From NCBI RefSeq assembly GCF_011044975.1, contig NZ_JAAKZV010000015.1:1-64000 (forward strand): 64,000 nt of DNA, written 5' to 3'. The DNA is from Streptomyces coryli (GTDB lineage Bacteria > Actinomycetota > Actinomycetes > Streptomycetales > Streptomycetaceae). Below the pieces are notes generated by a model. It was not told where the DNA came from. It saw only the letters and a program-made list of their open reading frames with translations, and made no database searches. Positions within the stretch are counted from its first letter, which is position 1; every line of letters begins with the position of its first letter. Both the position numbers and the translations under genes were made by a program. This document shows positions 52,562 to 60,743 of this stretch, piece by piece.

Positions 52562-53146
52562 TCAGGCGGCCAGCACCGACAGCACCGACTTCACCGCGAC
52601 CGGGCCCGCCTCCGCCTTCCGCAGCCGCCCGGCGGTCCGCTCCGCCGCCGCGCCGTGCAGGATGTAATGCACCACGCTGACCAGCCAGACCGTGGGCAGG
52701 TCGGTACGGAACGCGCCTTCCTCGCGGCCGCGTTCGATCAGCTCCTCGACGCGCTTCGCGGGGCCCTCGTGCAGCTCGCGCAGCCGTCCCGCCGGGAGCA
52801 CGCCCTGGGCCGCGTCCAGCAGCGCCCCGGACTCGGCGACCAGCTCCCAGCTCGACTCCAGCAGCCGCTCCATGACGGTCCGCGCGTCCCCCTCCAGGTC
52901 GACGGCGGCGAGCGGCTCCTCCGCCGCCCGCAGGGCGTCGACCATCGCGGCCTCGACCAGCTCGGCGCGGGTGCGGAAGTGCCCGTAGAGCGTCATCCGG
53001 CCCACGCCCGCGGCCTTGGCGATGTCGTCGGTGGTGGCGTTCGGGTCGGCGGCGAGGCGGGCGCGGGCCGCGGCCAGGATGCGGGCGATGCTGCGCTCGG
53101 CGTCGGCGCGGCGGGCACGGGGGCGGGCGGTCGTCATGCCGCCCAT
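52562..53146 (-). CDS. TetR-family repressor
   Basis: This 194-residue regulator has an N-terminal HTH (about 15-62; TTDDIAKAAGVGRMTLYGHF) and a helical ligand-binding domain. It is divergent from a DHA2 drug exporter (53239). The shared region holds two copies of CTCGTAC-N6-GTACGAG, so it very likely represses both genes until a drug binds. The start may be ATG 53146 or ATG 53137 (MTTARPR). Neither has a ribosome-binding site, and the first would be almost leaderless. Confidence 0.92.
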   Translation of the reverse strand: MGGMTTARPRARRADAERSIARILAAARARLAADPNATTDDIAKAAGVGRMTLYGHFRTRAELVEAAMVDALRAAEEPLAAVDLEGDARTVMERLLESSWELVAESGALLDAAQGVLPAGRLRELHEGPAKRVEELIERGREEGAFRTDLPTVWLVSVVHYILHGAAAERTAGRLRKAEAGPVAVKSVLSVLAA

Positions 53147-53159
53147 CGTAACTCGCTAT

Positions 53160-53217
53160 CTCGTACGGGAATGTACGAGCTATGCTCCCGGTTAGAACTC
53201 GTACATCTACGTACGAG
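53160..53217. promoter_or_regulatory. twin TetR-type operators between repressor and exporter
   Basis: CTCGTAC-N6-GTACGAG occurs at 53160-53179 and again at 53198-53217, with 7 bp perfect arms and different 6 bp spacers. The centres are 38 bp apart. They flank the space between the divergent TetR and exporter genes and overlap where both promoters must be. Confidence 0.9.
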
Positions 53218-53238
53218 ATAAGGGGACGGGAGACTCCG

Positions 53239-54627
53239 ATGTCGACGCAGTCACAGCACCAAGAAGGCCCCAAGCAGGCGGCCTTGAACCCTGCGCGCTG
53301 GCGCATTCTCGGCTTCCTCGGGATCGCCCAGCTCATGCTGATCCTCGACGTCACCGTCGTGGCCATCGCGCTGCCGCACATGGGCGCCGACCTCGGCATC
53401 GGCCGCGAGGCGCTGACCTGGACGGTGAGCGCGTACACCCTCACCTTCGGCGGCCTGATGCTGCTCGGCGGCCGGATCGTGGACCTGATCGGCGCCAAAC
53501 GGGTCGTCCTGACCGGGCTGTTGCTCTTCACCGCGGCCTCGCTGGTGACCGGGCTCGCCGACTCGGCGGCGCTGCTGCTCGGCGGCCGGGTGGCACAGGG
53601 CGTCGGCGCGGCGCTGCTCTCACCCGCCGCGCTGTCGCTGGTGATCACGCTCTTCGACGGCGAGGAGCGCAACAAGGCGCTCGGCATCTGGTCCGCCCTC
53701 GGCGGCGGCGGCGCGGCGCTCGGCGTGCTGCTGGGCGGGGCACTCACCGCGGGTCCCGGCTGGCCGTGGGTGTTCTACGTCAACGTGCCCATCGGCCTGG
53801 TCATCGCGGCCGCCCTGACCAAGCTGCTCCCGAAGCAGCTCCCGCCGACGAACCGCCCGCGCCTCGACCTCCTGGGCGCGCTGCTGGTGACGGCCTCGTC
53901 CGCCGCCCTCATCTACGCGCTGATCGCCGCGGGCGAGGACGGCTGGCTCACCGCGACCACCGGGTGGCTGGTGCTCCTGTCCGTCGTCGGGTACACGCTC
54001 TTCGCGACCTGGCAGCGCAAGGCGCGGTCGCCGCTGATGGACGTGCGGCTGCTGGTCCGGCGGCCGGTGGCGACCGGCGCGTTCCTCATCCTCATCGCCA
54101 CGGCGCTGCTGATCGCGATCTTCTTCCTGGGCACGTTCTACTTCCAGCACAGCGAGGATTACGGCGCGCTGCGCACCGGGCTGCTGTTCCTCCCGGTGGC
54201 GCTCGCCACCATGCTCGGCGCCAACCTGACCGGCCGCGTCCTGGGCCGCTTCGGCGGCCGCCCGCTCGCGGTGGCGGGGCTGCTGATCGCGGCGGCCGGG
54301 CTGGCCGCGCCGGCCTTCGAACTGCACCCGGCCACGGTGGTCGCGGGCGTGGCGCTGACCGGCGCCGGGACCGGCGTCATCTTCGTCGTCGCCTCGGCGA
54401 CGGCGCTGGGCCAGGTCGCCCCGCACGAGTCGGGCATCGCGTCCGGCATCGTCTCCACCTTCCACGAGCTGGGCGCCTCGCTCGGCGCGCCGGTCGTCTC
54501 CAGCGTCGCGGCGGCGAGCCTGGTCGGCCCGACCCTGACCGGTTTCACCGACGGCTTCACGGTCGCGGCGATCGCCGCGGCGGTGGCGGCGGTCATCGCG
54601 GGGGTGCTGACGCCGGGCAAGCACTGA
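53239..54627 (+). CDS. DHA2-family (EmrB/QacA) multidrug exporter
   Basis: This 462-residue MFS transporter has about 14 membrane segments. It starts with a cytoplasmic tail and helix 1 containing LMLILDVTVVAIALPHMGADL, the DHA2 motif D1. LLGGRIVDLIGAKRV is motif A. The ATG at 53239 has GGGAG 6 nt upstream. It probably expels hydrophobic drugs by proton antiport. The divergent TetR gene and the twin operators imply drug-induced expression. It is followed by a strong terminator. Confidence 0.93.
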   Translation: MSTQSQHQEGPKQAALNPARWRILGFLGIAQLMLILDVTVVAIALPHMGADLGIGREALTWTVSAYTLTFGGLMLLGGRIVDLIGAKRVVLTGLLLFTAASLVTGLADSAALLLGGRVAQGVGAALLSPAALSLVITLFDGEERNKALGIWSALGGGGAALGVLLGGALTAGPGWPWVFYVNVPIGLVIAAALTKLLPKQLPPTNRPRLDLLGALLVTASSAALIYALIAAGEDGWLTATTGWLVLLSVVGYTLFATWQRKARSPLMDVRLLVRRPVATGAFLILIATALLIAIFFLGTFYFQHSEDYGALRTGLLFLPVALATMLGANLTGRVLGRFGGRPLAVAGLLIAAAGLAAPAFELHPATVVAGVALTGAGTGVIFVVASATALGQVAPHESGIASGIVSTFHELGASLGAPVVSSVAAASLVGPTLTGFTDGFTVAAIAAAVAAVIAGVLTPGKH

Positions 54628-54644
54628 CAGCACCCGTAACACCG

Positions 54645-54679
54645 GAGCCGGAGAGCGGGCATGCGCCGCTCTCCGGCTC
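54645..54679 (+). terminator. 14 bp hairpin terminator after first exporter
   Basis: Perfect arms GAGCCGGAGAGCGG (54645-54658) and CCGCTCTCCGGCTC (54666-54679) enclose a 7 nt loop, followed by TTGCAT. It starts 17 bp after the stop. Confidence 0.88.
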
Positions 54680-54683
54680 TTGC

Positions 54684-54737
54684 ATACCCCCCACCGGTAT
54701 GTTACAAATCCCTTCCACAGATACCCCCTAGGGGTAT
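54684..54737 (+). promoter_or_regulatory. two CsoR-family-like operators before second exporter
   Basis: Two 17 bp boxes of the form ATACCCCC-N-GGTAT lie 37 bp apart: 54684-54700 (ATACCCCCCACCGGTAT) and 54721-54737 (ATACCCCCTAGGGGTAT). The second has perfect 9 bp arms when extended to 54719-54739. G/C-tract palindromes flanked by ATA/TAT are typical of CsoR/CstR/RcnR-type sensors of copper, persulfide or other ligands. No such regulator gene is in this window. Confidence 0.65.
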
Positions 54738-54762
54738 CTGATCCAGAGAGGGGAACAACCTC

Positions 54763-56217
54763 ATGTCATCCGTCGACCCCCGGCGCTGGTGGGCGCTACT
54801 CGTGCTCGCCACCGCCCAGTTCATGGTCATCATGGACACCTCGATCATCGGCGTCGCGCTGCCCGAGATGCAGCGCGACCTCGGCTTCTCGCAGGGCGAC
54901 CTGCAGTGGGTCTTCAACGCGTACGTGATCGCCTTCGGCGGCCTGCTGCTGCTCGGCGGCCGGCTCTCCGATCTGCTCGGCGCCCGCCGGGTGTTCACCG
55001 CCGGCTGGGTGGTGCTGATCGCCGGCTCCGTCGTGGCCGCGGCGGCCACCACCGCCTGGGTGGAGGTACTCGGCCGCGCCGTGCAGGGCGTCGGCGGCGC
55101 GCTCATCGCACCCGCGGCGATGACCCTGCTGATGATCCTCTTCAGCCACGACCCGAAGGAGCTCGGCAAGGCCCTCGCCCTCTACGGCGCCGCCGCCCCC
55201 GCGGGCGGCACCGCCGGAGTCTTCCTCGGCGGCGTCTTCACCGAATGGCTGAGCTGGCCGTGGGTGTTCATCATCTACGTCCCGATCGGCGTCGCCACGC
55301 TCCTGGCCACCGGACTGCTGCCCGCGGTCACCGGCCGCCGCGGCGGCGTGGACATACTCGGCGCCACCGCCGTCACCGCAGGTCTGGCGCTCGCGGTCTT
55401 CGCGGTCGTCCGGGCACCCGAGACCGGCTGGGGCTCCGGCGCGACCGTGCTGCAACTCCTCGGCGCCGCCGCCCTGCTGGCCCTGTTCGTCGTACGCCAG
55501 CGCGCCGCCCGCACCCCGCTGATGCCGCTCGCCATCTGGCGCGCTCCCGGCCTGGCCCCGGCCAATGTGGCGATGACGCTGCTGGGCGCGGCCTGGATCC
55601 CGATGTGGTACTTCCTCAACCTCTACCTCCAGCAGGTCCTCGGCTACGGCTCCTTCGCCTCCGGCGCCGCGCTGCTGCCGATGACGGTGCTGCTGATGGT
55701 CTTCATGACGGCCATCACCGCCCGGCTGCTGGGCCGTTACGGCCCGAAGCGGCTGCTCGTCGGCGGCCTGCTGGTGCTCGCGGCCGGCCTGCTGTGGCTG
55801 TCCGCGGTGGAGCCCACCGGGACGTACGCCGTCGACGTGCTGCCGGCCTCGCTGGTGGCGGCGCTCGGCATGTCCCTCGCGTACATCCCGGGCCTGATGA
55901 GCGCGATGTCCGGCGCCCCGCCGGAGCAGGCGGGTCTCGCCTCGGGCATCGTCAACACCACCTACCAGGTCGGCTCCGCCCTCGGCCTCGCCGCCCTCAC
56001 CGCCCTGGCCACCTCACAGGGCGCCGGCGAACTCGGCGACCTGCCCGCTCTGACCGACGGCTTCAGCGCCGCCTTCACCGGCGCCGCCGCGGTGGCCGCC
56101 GCGGGTGCGCTGCTCACCGCGATCTTCATGGACCGCGGCAAGCGCCCGGCCACACCCCAGGACGCCCCAGGCGACCTCGCCGAACAGCGCCCGCAGCCCG
56201 GGGAGGTGACCCGCTGA
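54763..56217 (+). CDS. DHA2-family MFS exporter under CsoR-like boxes
   Basis: This 484-residue transporter has about 14 membrane segments. Helix 1 has FMVIMDTSIIGVALPEMQRDL, and motif A is LLGGRLSDLLGARRV. GAGGGGAA precedes the ATG. It is a paralogue of the exporter at 53239 but has its own promoter region with two CsoR-like operators. That suggests control by metal, sulfide or electrophile stress rather than by the TetR protein. The hydrophilic C-terminal tail is rich in Pro and Gln. Confidence 0.92.
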   Translation: MSSVDPRRWWALLVLATAQFMVIMDTSIIGVALPEMQRDLGFSQGDLQWVFNAYVIAFGGLLLLGGRLSDLLGARRVFTAGWVVLIAGSVVAAAATTAWVEVLGRAVQGVGGALIAPAAMTLLMILFSHDPKELGKALALYGAAAPAGGTAGVFLGGVFTEWLSWPWVFIIYVPIGVATLLATGLLPAVTGRRGGVDILGATAVTAGLALAVFAVVRAPETGWGSGATVLQLLGAAALLALFVVRQRAARTPLMPLAIWRAPGLAPANVAMTLLGAAWIPMWYFLNLYLQQVLGYGSFASGAALLPMTVLLMVFMTAITARLLGRYGPKRLLVGGLLVLAAGLLWLSAVEPTGTYAVDVLPASLVAALGMSLAYIPGLMSAMSGAPPEQAGLASGIVNTTYQVGSALGLAALTALATSQGAGELGDLPALTDGFSAAFTGAAAVAAAGALLTAIFMDRGKRPATPQDAPGDLAEQRPQPGEVTR

Positions 56218-56378
56218 GCCCCGTCCCGTGCCGGGCCCGACCCGGCTGCCGCACTTGCCGGGCAGGGCCGTCGCAGGGAACTCCCCGCGGCGGCCCTCGC
56301 CCGTAGGAGACGGAATCGATCGGGCACCGGAGGCGCTTATCAGGGTGCTGCGGACCCGCCCCGAAAGGAAGCCTGATC

Positions 56379-57242
56379 ATGGAGAACGAGCTCTACGACT
56401 ACAGCCCGATCACCGAGCGGGAGCCGATCCGCTGGCCGGACGGCGCCCGTGTGGCGTTCTATGTCGGGCTGAACGTCGAGCACTTCAAGCTCGGCGTCCC
56501 CTCCACCAGCCTCAACGACGGCACCGCCCACCTCACCCCGGACGCGCTCAACCACGGCTGGCGGGACTACGGCCCGCGAGTCGGCTTCTGGCGCGTCATG
56601 GAGGCCCTCGACCGGCACGGGGTCCGCGCCAGCGTGCTGCTCAACTCCGATGTCGTGCACCACTACCCGCAGATCATCGAGGCGGGCAGGGCCCGCGACT
56701 GGGCCTGGCTGGCGCATGGGCAGACCAACTCCAAGCTGCAGGCCGACATGACCGAGGACGAGGAGCGGGCGTACCTCACCGAGGTCGTCACCACCATCGA
56801 GAAGGCCACCGGCCGCAGGCCCCGCGGCTGGATGGGCCCGGCGCTGACCGAGACCTTCAACACCCCGCGGCTGATCGCCGAGCTGGGCCTGGACTACGTG
56901 CTCGACTGGACGGCCGACGACCAGCCGTTCCCGCTGAATGTGCCCGGGGTGCTGAGCGTGCCGTACAGCCTGGAGCTCAACGACATCAGCCTCTTCACGA
57001 TGAACCGGATGACCGGGCCGCAGTTCCTGCAGATGGTCAAGGACCAGTTCGACCAGCTCTACGCCGAATCGGCCGACAGCGGGCGGGTGATGGCGCTGGC
57101 GCTGCACCCGTTCGTCATCGGCCAGGCGTTCCGTACGAAGTACCTGGACCAGGCGCTGGAGTACATCGCCGGGCACGACGGCGTGTGGCTGACCACGAGC
57201 GACGAGATCGCCGAGCACTACCGCCGCAACACGGCCTCGTAA
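56379..57242 (+). CDS. polysaccharide deacetylase-like (NodB-fold) protein
   Basis: This 287-residue cytoplasmic protein belongs to the NodB/carbohydrate esterase 4 fold. Its sequence resembles the allantoinase-like PuuE branch: GARVAFYVGLNVEHF, GWRDYGPRVGFWRVMEALDRHGVRASVLLNSDV and RPRGWMGPALTETFNTPRLIAEL. The usual TFDDG metal motif is replaced by GLNVEHF, as in that branch, so the substrate may not be a polysaccharide. There is no signal peptide. The 160 bp before it shows no gene. It converges on a small membrane protein gene. Confidence 0.8.
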   Translation: MENELYDYSPITEREPIRWPDGARVAFYVGLNVEHFKLGVPSTSLNDGTAHLTPDALNHGWRDYGPRVGFWRVMEALDRHGVRASVLLNSDVVHHYPQIIEAGRARDWAWLAHGQTNSKLQADMTEDEERAYLTEVVTTIEKATGRRPRGWMGPALTETFNTPRLIAELGLDYVLDWTADDQPFPLNVPGVLSVPYSLELNDISLFTMNRMTGPQFLQMVKDQFDQLYAESADSGRVMALALHPFVIGQAFRTKYLDQALEYIAGHDGVWLTTSDEIAEHYRRNTAS

Positions 57243-57245
57243 CCG

Positions 57246-57485
57246 CTACTTGGGCTCCGGCGTCCGGTCCGCGTCGGGCGCCGGGGCCGGCGTCTTGCGC
57301 AGGAAGCTCCACGCCGTCGCGGCGCCGGCGGCGAGCAGCACCAGGGCCGCCCCGAAGGTCCCCGCCTCCGGCGAGGTCACCCACAGCAGCGCTATCACCG
57401 CGAGCACGGCGCACGTGGTGGCCAGCGCGCCCGCGAGCACCGCGGATACGGTCAGCGCTCTGTTCGGCCCGGCTTCGTCAGTCAT
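57246..57485 (-). CDS. small two-helix membrane protein
   Basis: This 79-residue protein has two hydrophobic segments at about 12-36 (LTVSAVLAGALATTCAVLAVIALLWV, broken by TSPEAG) and 42-60. A charged Pro-rich C-terminal tail follows. I recognise no family. It is divergent from the cytochrome b gene, with 187 bp between the starts. Confidence 0.7.
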   Translation of the reverse strand: MTDEAGPNRALTVSAVLAGALATTCAVLAVIALLWVTSPEAGTFGAALVLLAAGAATAWSFLRKTPAPAPDADRTPEPK

Positions 57486-57672
57486 GGTGGATCCCCCCTG
57501 ACCACGCCCGGCGCGGCCTGTGTTGTTCCCCGTAATGAGAGCGAGGATGGTCAGTCCTCACGATTGCCCCGATCTTATCCGAGCGGCGGGTGCCGCAAAC
57601 TCGATATGTGAGCTGCATCACATCAGTAGTCCAGCATGTCACAGACGGGCGCCCCCGGCCCGTCATGTCTGC

Positions 57673-59337
57673 ATGAGCGACACGGCGCAGCGGCGTGGGA
57701 ACGCCCCCGCAGGTGAGCGGGTGGCGGACTGGGCGGACGGACGGCTGGGGATCTACGGGATCGGGCGCAAGTACATGCGCAAGGTCTTTCCTGACCACTG
57801 GTCGTTCATGTTGGGCGAGATCTGCCTGTACAGCTTCATCGTCATCATCCTGACCGGCGTGTATCTGACCTTCTTCTTCCACCCGTCCATGAACGAGGTG
57901 GTGTACGACGGCAGTTACGCCCCGATGAACGGCGTGCGGATGTCCGAGGCGTACGCCTCCACCCTCGACATCAGCTTCGACGTGCGCGGCGGGCTGCTGG
58001 TGCGGCAGATCCACCACTGGGCCGCGCTGATCTTCCTCGCCGCGATGTTCGTGCACATGATGCGGCACTTCTTCACCGGCTCGTTCCGCAAGCCGCGCGA
58101 GATCAACTGGCTGATCGGCTTCAGCCTGCTGGCGCTGGGCCTCTTCGAGGGCCTCTTCGGCTACTCGCTCCCCGACGACCTGCTGTCCGGCACCGGGATG
58201 CGCTTCCTGGACGGCTCGCTGCTGGCGGTGCCGCTGGTCGGCACGTATCTGTCGATGTTCTTCTTCGGCGGCGAATTCCCCGGCCATGACATGATCCCGC
58301 GGATCTATTCGCTGCATGTGCTGCTGATCCCGGGCATCATGGTCGCCCTGGTCGTGGCGCATTTGATCTACGTCTTCTACCACAAGCACACCCAGTGGGC
58401 GGGGCCAGGACGGACCGAGCGGAACGTCGTCGGCGCGCCCTTCCTGCCGGTCTACATCGCCAAGGCGGGCGGCTTCTTCTTCCTGGTCTTCGGCGTCATC
58501 ACGCTGATTTCGGCGGCCGTGGCCATCAACCCGGTCTGGGTGTACGGCCCGTACCGCGCGGATCAGGTCTCCACCGGGGCGCAGCCCGACTGGTATCTGC
58601 TCTTCGTCGAGGGCATGGTGCGGGTGATGCCGGGGTGGGATGTCACCGTCGGCGGGTACACCCTCGCGCTCGGGCTGCTGGTGCCGCTGATCGCCTTCCC
58701 GGTGTTCCTGGGCTTCATCGCCGTCTATCCGTTCCTGGAGTCCTGGATCACGGGCGACAAACGCGAGCACCACATCCTGGACCGGCCGCGCAACCGGCCC
58801 GTGCGCACGGCCATCGGCGCGGCCTGGATCAGCGCGTTCCTGATCCTGCTGGCCGGCGGCGGCAACGACATCGTGGCCACCAAGCTGCACCTGTCGATCA
58901 ACCTCATCACCTGGGCGATCCGGATCGGGGTCTTCGTGGTGCCGCCGGTGGTGTTCGTGATCACCAAGCGGATCTGCCTGGGCCTGCAGCGCCGGGACCG
59001 CGAAAAGGTGCTGCACGGGCGCGAGTCGGGGGTCATCAAGCGGCTGCCGCACGGCGAGTTCGTCGAGCAGCACACCCCGCTGTCGCAGACCGAGCTGCAC
59101 GCCCTGACCGCGCACGAGCAGCCGCGCCCGCTGGAGGCGCCGCCGGCGGAGGACGAGAACGGGGTCCCCGCACCCGTATCGCGGAAGGAACGGCTGCGCC
59201 TCCGGCTCTCCCGGGCCTTCTACGGGGCGGAGTCCCAGGTGCCGAAGCCGACGCCCGCGGAGTACAAGGCGCTGCACAACGGGCACGAGGGCGCGGCGCA
59301 CGCCGAGGAGCGGGCGGTGCTGGAGCGGGAGCACTGA
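57673..59337 (+). CDS. qcrB: orphan cytochrome b subunit (QcrB-like) of a bc1-type complex
   Basis: This 554-residue membrane protein has the cytochrome b heme-ligand region QIHHWAALIFLAAMFVHMMRHFF and a second histidine set in YSLHVLLIPGIMVALVVAHL. The quinol-site sequence is PDWY (QPDWYLLFVEG) instead of the common PEWY. The actinobacterial C-terminal extension is present. The genes for cytochrome c (qcrC) and the Rieske protein (qcrA) are absent here, so this is probably a second, stand-alone copy. ATG 57673 lacks an obvious ribosome-binding site, and the open frame reaches back to 57520 without good coding signs. Confidence 0.88.
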   Translation: MSDTAQRRGNAPAGERVADWADGRLGIYGIGRKYMRKVFPDHWSFMLGEICLYSFIVIILTGVYLTFFFHPSMNEVVYDGSYAPMNGVRMSEAYASTLDISFDVRGGLLVRQIHHWAALIFLAAMFVHMMRHFFTGSFRKPREINWLIGFSLLALGLFEGLFGYSLPDDLLSGTGMRFLDGSLLAVPLVGTYLSMFFFGGEFPGHDMIPRIYSLHVLLIPGIMVALVVAHLIYVFYHKHTQWAGPGRTERNVVGAPFLPVYIAKAGGFFFLVFGVITLISAAVAINPVWVYGPYRADQVSTGAQPDWYLLFVEGMVRVMPGWDVTVGGYTLALGLLVPLIAFPVFLGFIAVYPFLESWITGDKREHHILDRPRNRPVRTAIGAAWISAFLILLAGGGNDIVATKLHLSINLITWAIRIGVFVVPPVVFVITKRICLGLQRRDREKVLHGRESGVIKRLPHGEFVEQHTPLSQTELHALTAHEQPRPLEAPPAEDENGVPAPVSRKERLRLRLSRAFYGAESQVPKPTPAEYKALHNGHEGAAHAEERAVLEREH

Positions 59338-59343
59338 GCGCGC

Positions 59344-59378
59344 CGAGGGGCCGGGCGGATCTCCCGCCCGGCCCCTCG
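59344..59378. terminator. bidirectional 15 bp hairpin terminator
   Basis: Perfect arms CGAGGGGCCGGGCGG (59344-59358) and CCGCCCGGCCCCTCG (59364-59378) enclose a 5 nt loop between the converging cytochrome b and SPFH genes. Confidence 0.88.
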
Positions 59379-59390
59379 CTCGCACCCGTG

Positions 59391-60743
59391 TTACTCCTCG
59401 TCGAGCAGCTCCTCCGCCGCCCGCGAGGCCGCCCGCCCGGCCGCCGCGCCCAGCGCCTGGGCCGACCCGTTCGACGCCGCGGGCAGCTCCGTCATCCGCG
59501 GCAGCAGCTGCGCGGCGAGCAGCGTCGGCAGCGCCGAGGTGTCGCCGCCGGAGGCGTCCGTACGGACCACCACCGGCTGCGGCGCCCGCGTCGCCAGCTC
59601 GGCGCCGACGTCCAGCCGCCGCCGAGCGAGCTCGTACTGGAGCACCGCCCGGTTGTCGCGGTACGCCTGGGCGAGCCGGCGCTGCGCCTTCGCCTCGTTC
59701 TCCGCCGAGATCAGGCCGCTGCGGCCCCGGGTCTCGATCTCGAAGCGGACCTTCTGCGCCTCGGTCTCCTGCTCCTCCAGCAGCCGGGCGACCTCCTCGC
59801 GGGCCCGGTTCAGCGCCGCCTTGACCTCGACGAAGCGGGCGTCGCGGGCCTTCTTCGCGCGCTCGATGTCCATCTGCAGGTTGTCGATGCGGCGCTTGCG
59901 GGTGAGGCCCCACTCCTGCTCGTACGCGACCCGCTCCTTGGCGACCCGCTCACGGGTGGCCAGGTGCTGCTGGTACTGCATGGGCAGCTGCACGTCCGGG
60001 ATGTTGGAGCCGGTGATGCGTACGCCGTAGCGGTCCAGCTGCCGGTTGAGCAGCTCCTGCATGTCGGCGACATCCGAGCCGCGCAGGTCGTACGCCCGCT
60101 CGGTGCGCACCTTGCGGGCGCGCTGCCGGATGGCGTCCTGGACGGCGCTGGAGAGCACCAGGTCGAAGTTGCCTGCGCCGATGGTGCGGACGAAGCGGAC
60201 CGCGTCGGTGATCCGGAACTTCAGGAAGAACTCGATCGACCGCAGCGGCACGTTCTCCTGCGTCGGGCAGGCCATCACCGGCGCCGAATACGGGATTTCG
60301 GTGGCGACGTCGACCACGAAGTCGACCCGCGACCACGGGTGCCAGATGAAGTGCCGGCCGGCGTCGAGGGTGCGGGAGACGGCGCCGTACTTCGTCAGCA
60401 CCCCGTTCGTGCCCTGCTCGATCTTGACGATCGACGAGCGCCACCACCACAGCACGCCGATCAGCAGCAGCAGGGCGCCGATCACATAGCCGAGGACGGA
60501 CAGCGTGTCGTACGCGATGTCCGAGCCGCCGTCGGACTCCTTCAGCCCGGACATCACCCCGCTCGCCAGCGCGAGCACGCCGAGCCACAGCGGCAGCATC
60601 CACCACAGCCGGCGGCGGTGCCGCGGGATGATCACCGGGATCAGCATGCCCGCCTCGCCGCCGCGCAGCAGCTGCTGGATGTCGCTCCAGGGCGCGATCT
60701 TCTCCGAGATGACGGACCTGCGCATACGTCCTGCCGCGCTCAT
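59391..60743 (-). CDS. SPFH/band 7 membrane protein, second of a pair
   Basis: The protein has 450 residues. Two hydrophobic segments lie at about 46-66 and 80-100, then an SPFH domain (about 105-270; IVKIEQGTNGVLTKYGAVSRTL). A coiled coil follows (about 280-390; KKARDARFVEVKAALNRAREE) and an Ala-rich tail ending in EELLDEE. Such proteins build membrane scaffolds that organise microdomains or hold proteases. The ATG overlaps the stop of the other SPFH gene (ATGA), so the two are likely made in fixed ratio and may co-assemble. Confidence 0.87.
   Translation of the reverse strand: MSAAGRMRRSVISEKIAPWSDIQQLLRGGEAGMLIPVIIPRHRRRLWWMLPLWLGVLALASGVMSGLKESDGGSDIAYDTLSVLGYVIGALLLLIGVLWWWRSSIVKIEQGTNGVLTKYGAVSRTLDAGRHFIWHPWSRVDFVVDVATEIPYSAPVMACPTQENVPLRSIEFFLKFRITDAVRFVRTIGAGNFDLVLSSAVQDAIRQRARKVRTERAYDLRGSDVADMQELLNRQLDRYGVRITGSNIPDVQLPMQYQQHLATRERVAKERVAYEQEWGLTRKRRIDNLQMDIERAKKARDARFVEVKAALNRAREEVARLLEEQETEAQKVRFEIETRGRSGLISAENEAKAQRRLAQAYRDNRAVLQYELARRRLDVGAELATRAPQPVVVRTDASGGDTSALPTLLAAQLLPRMTELPAASNGSAQALGAAAGRAASRAAEELLDEE

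Noticed and set aside
49670-53221. A 1183-residue open frame on the plus strand opposite the Hsp70/GrpE/caspase operon
   Set aside because: It is an antisense shadow produced by high GC third positions. The minus-strand frames carry Hsp70, TPR and GrpE motifs.
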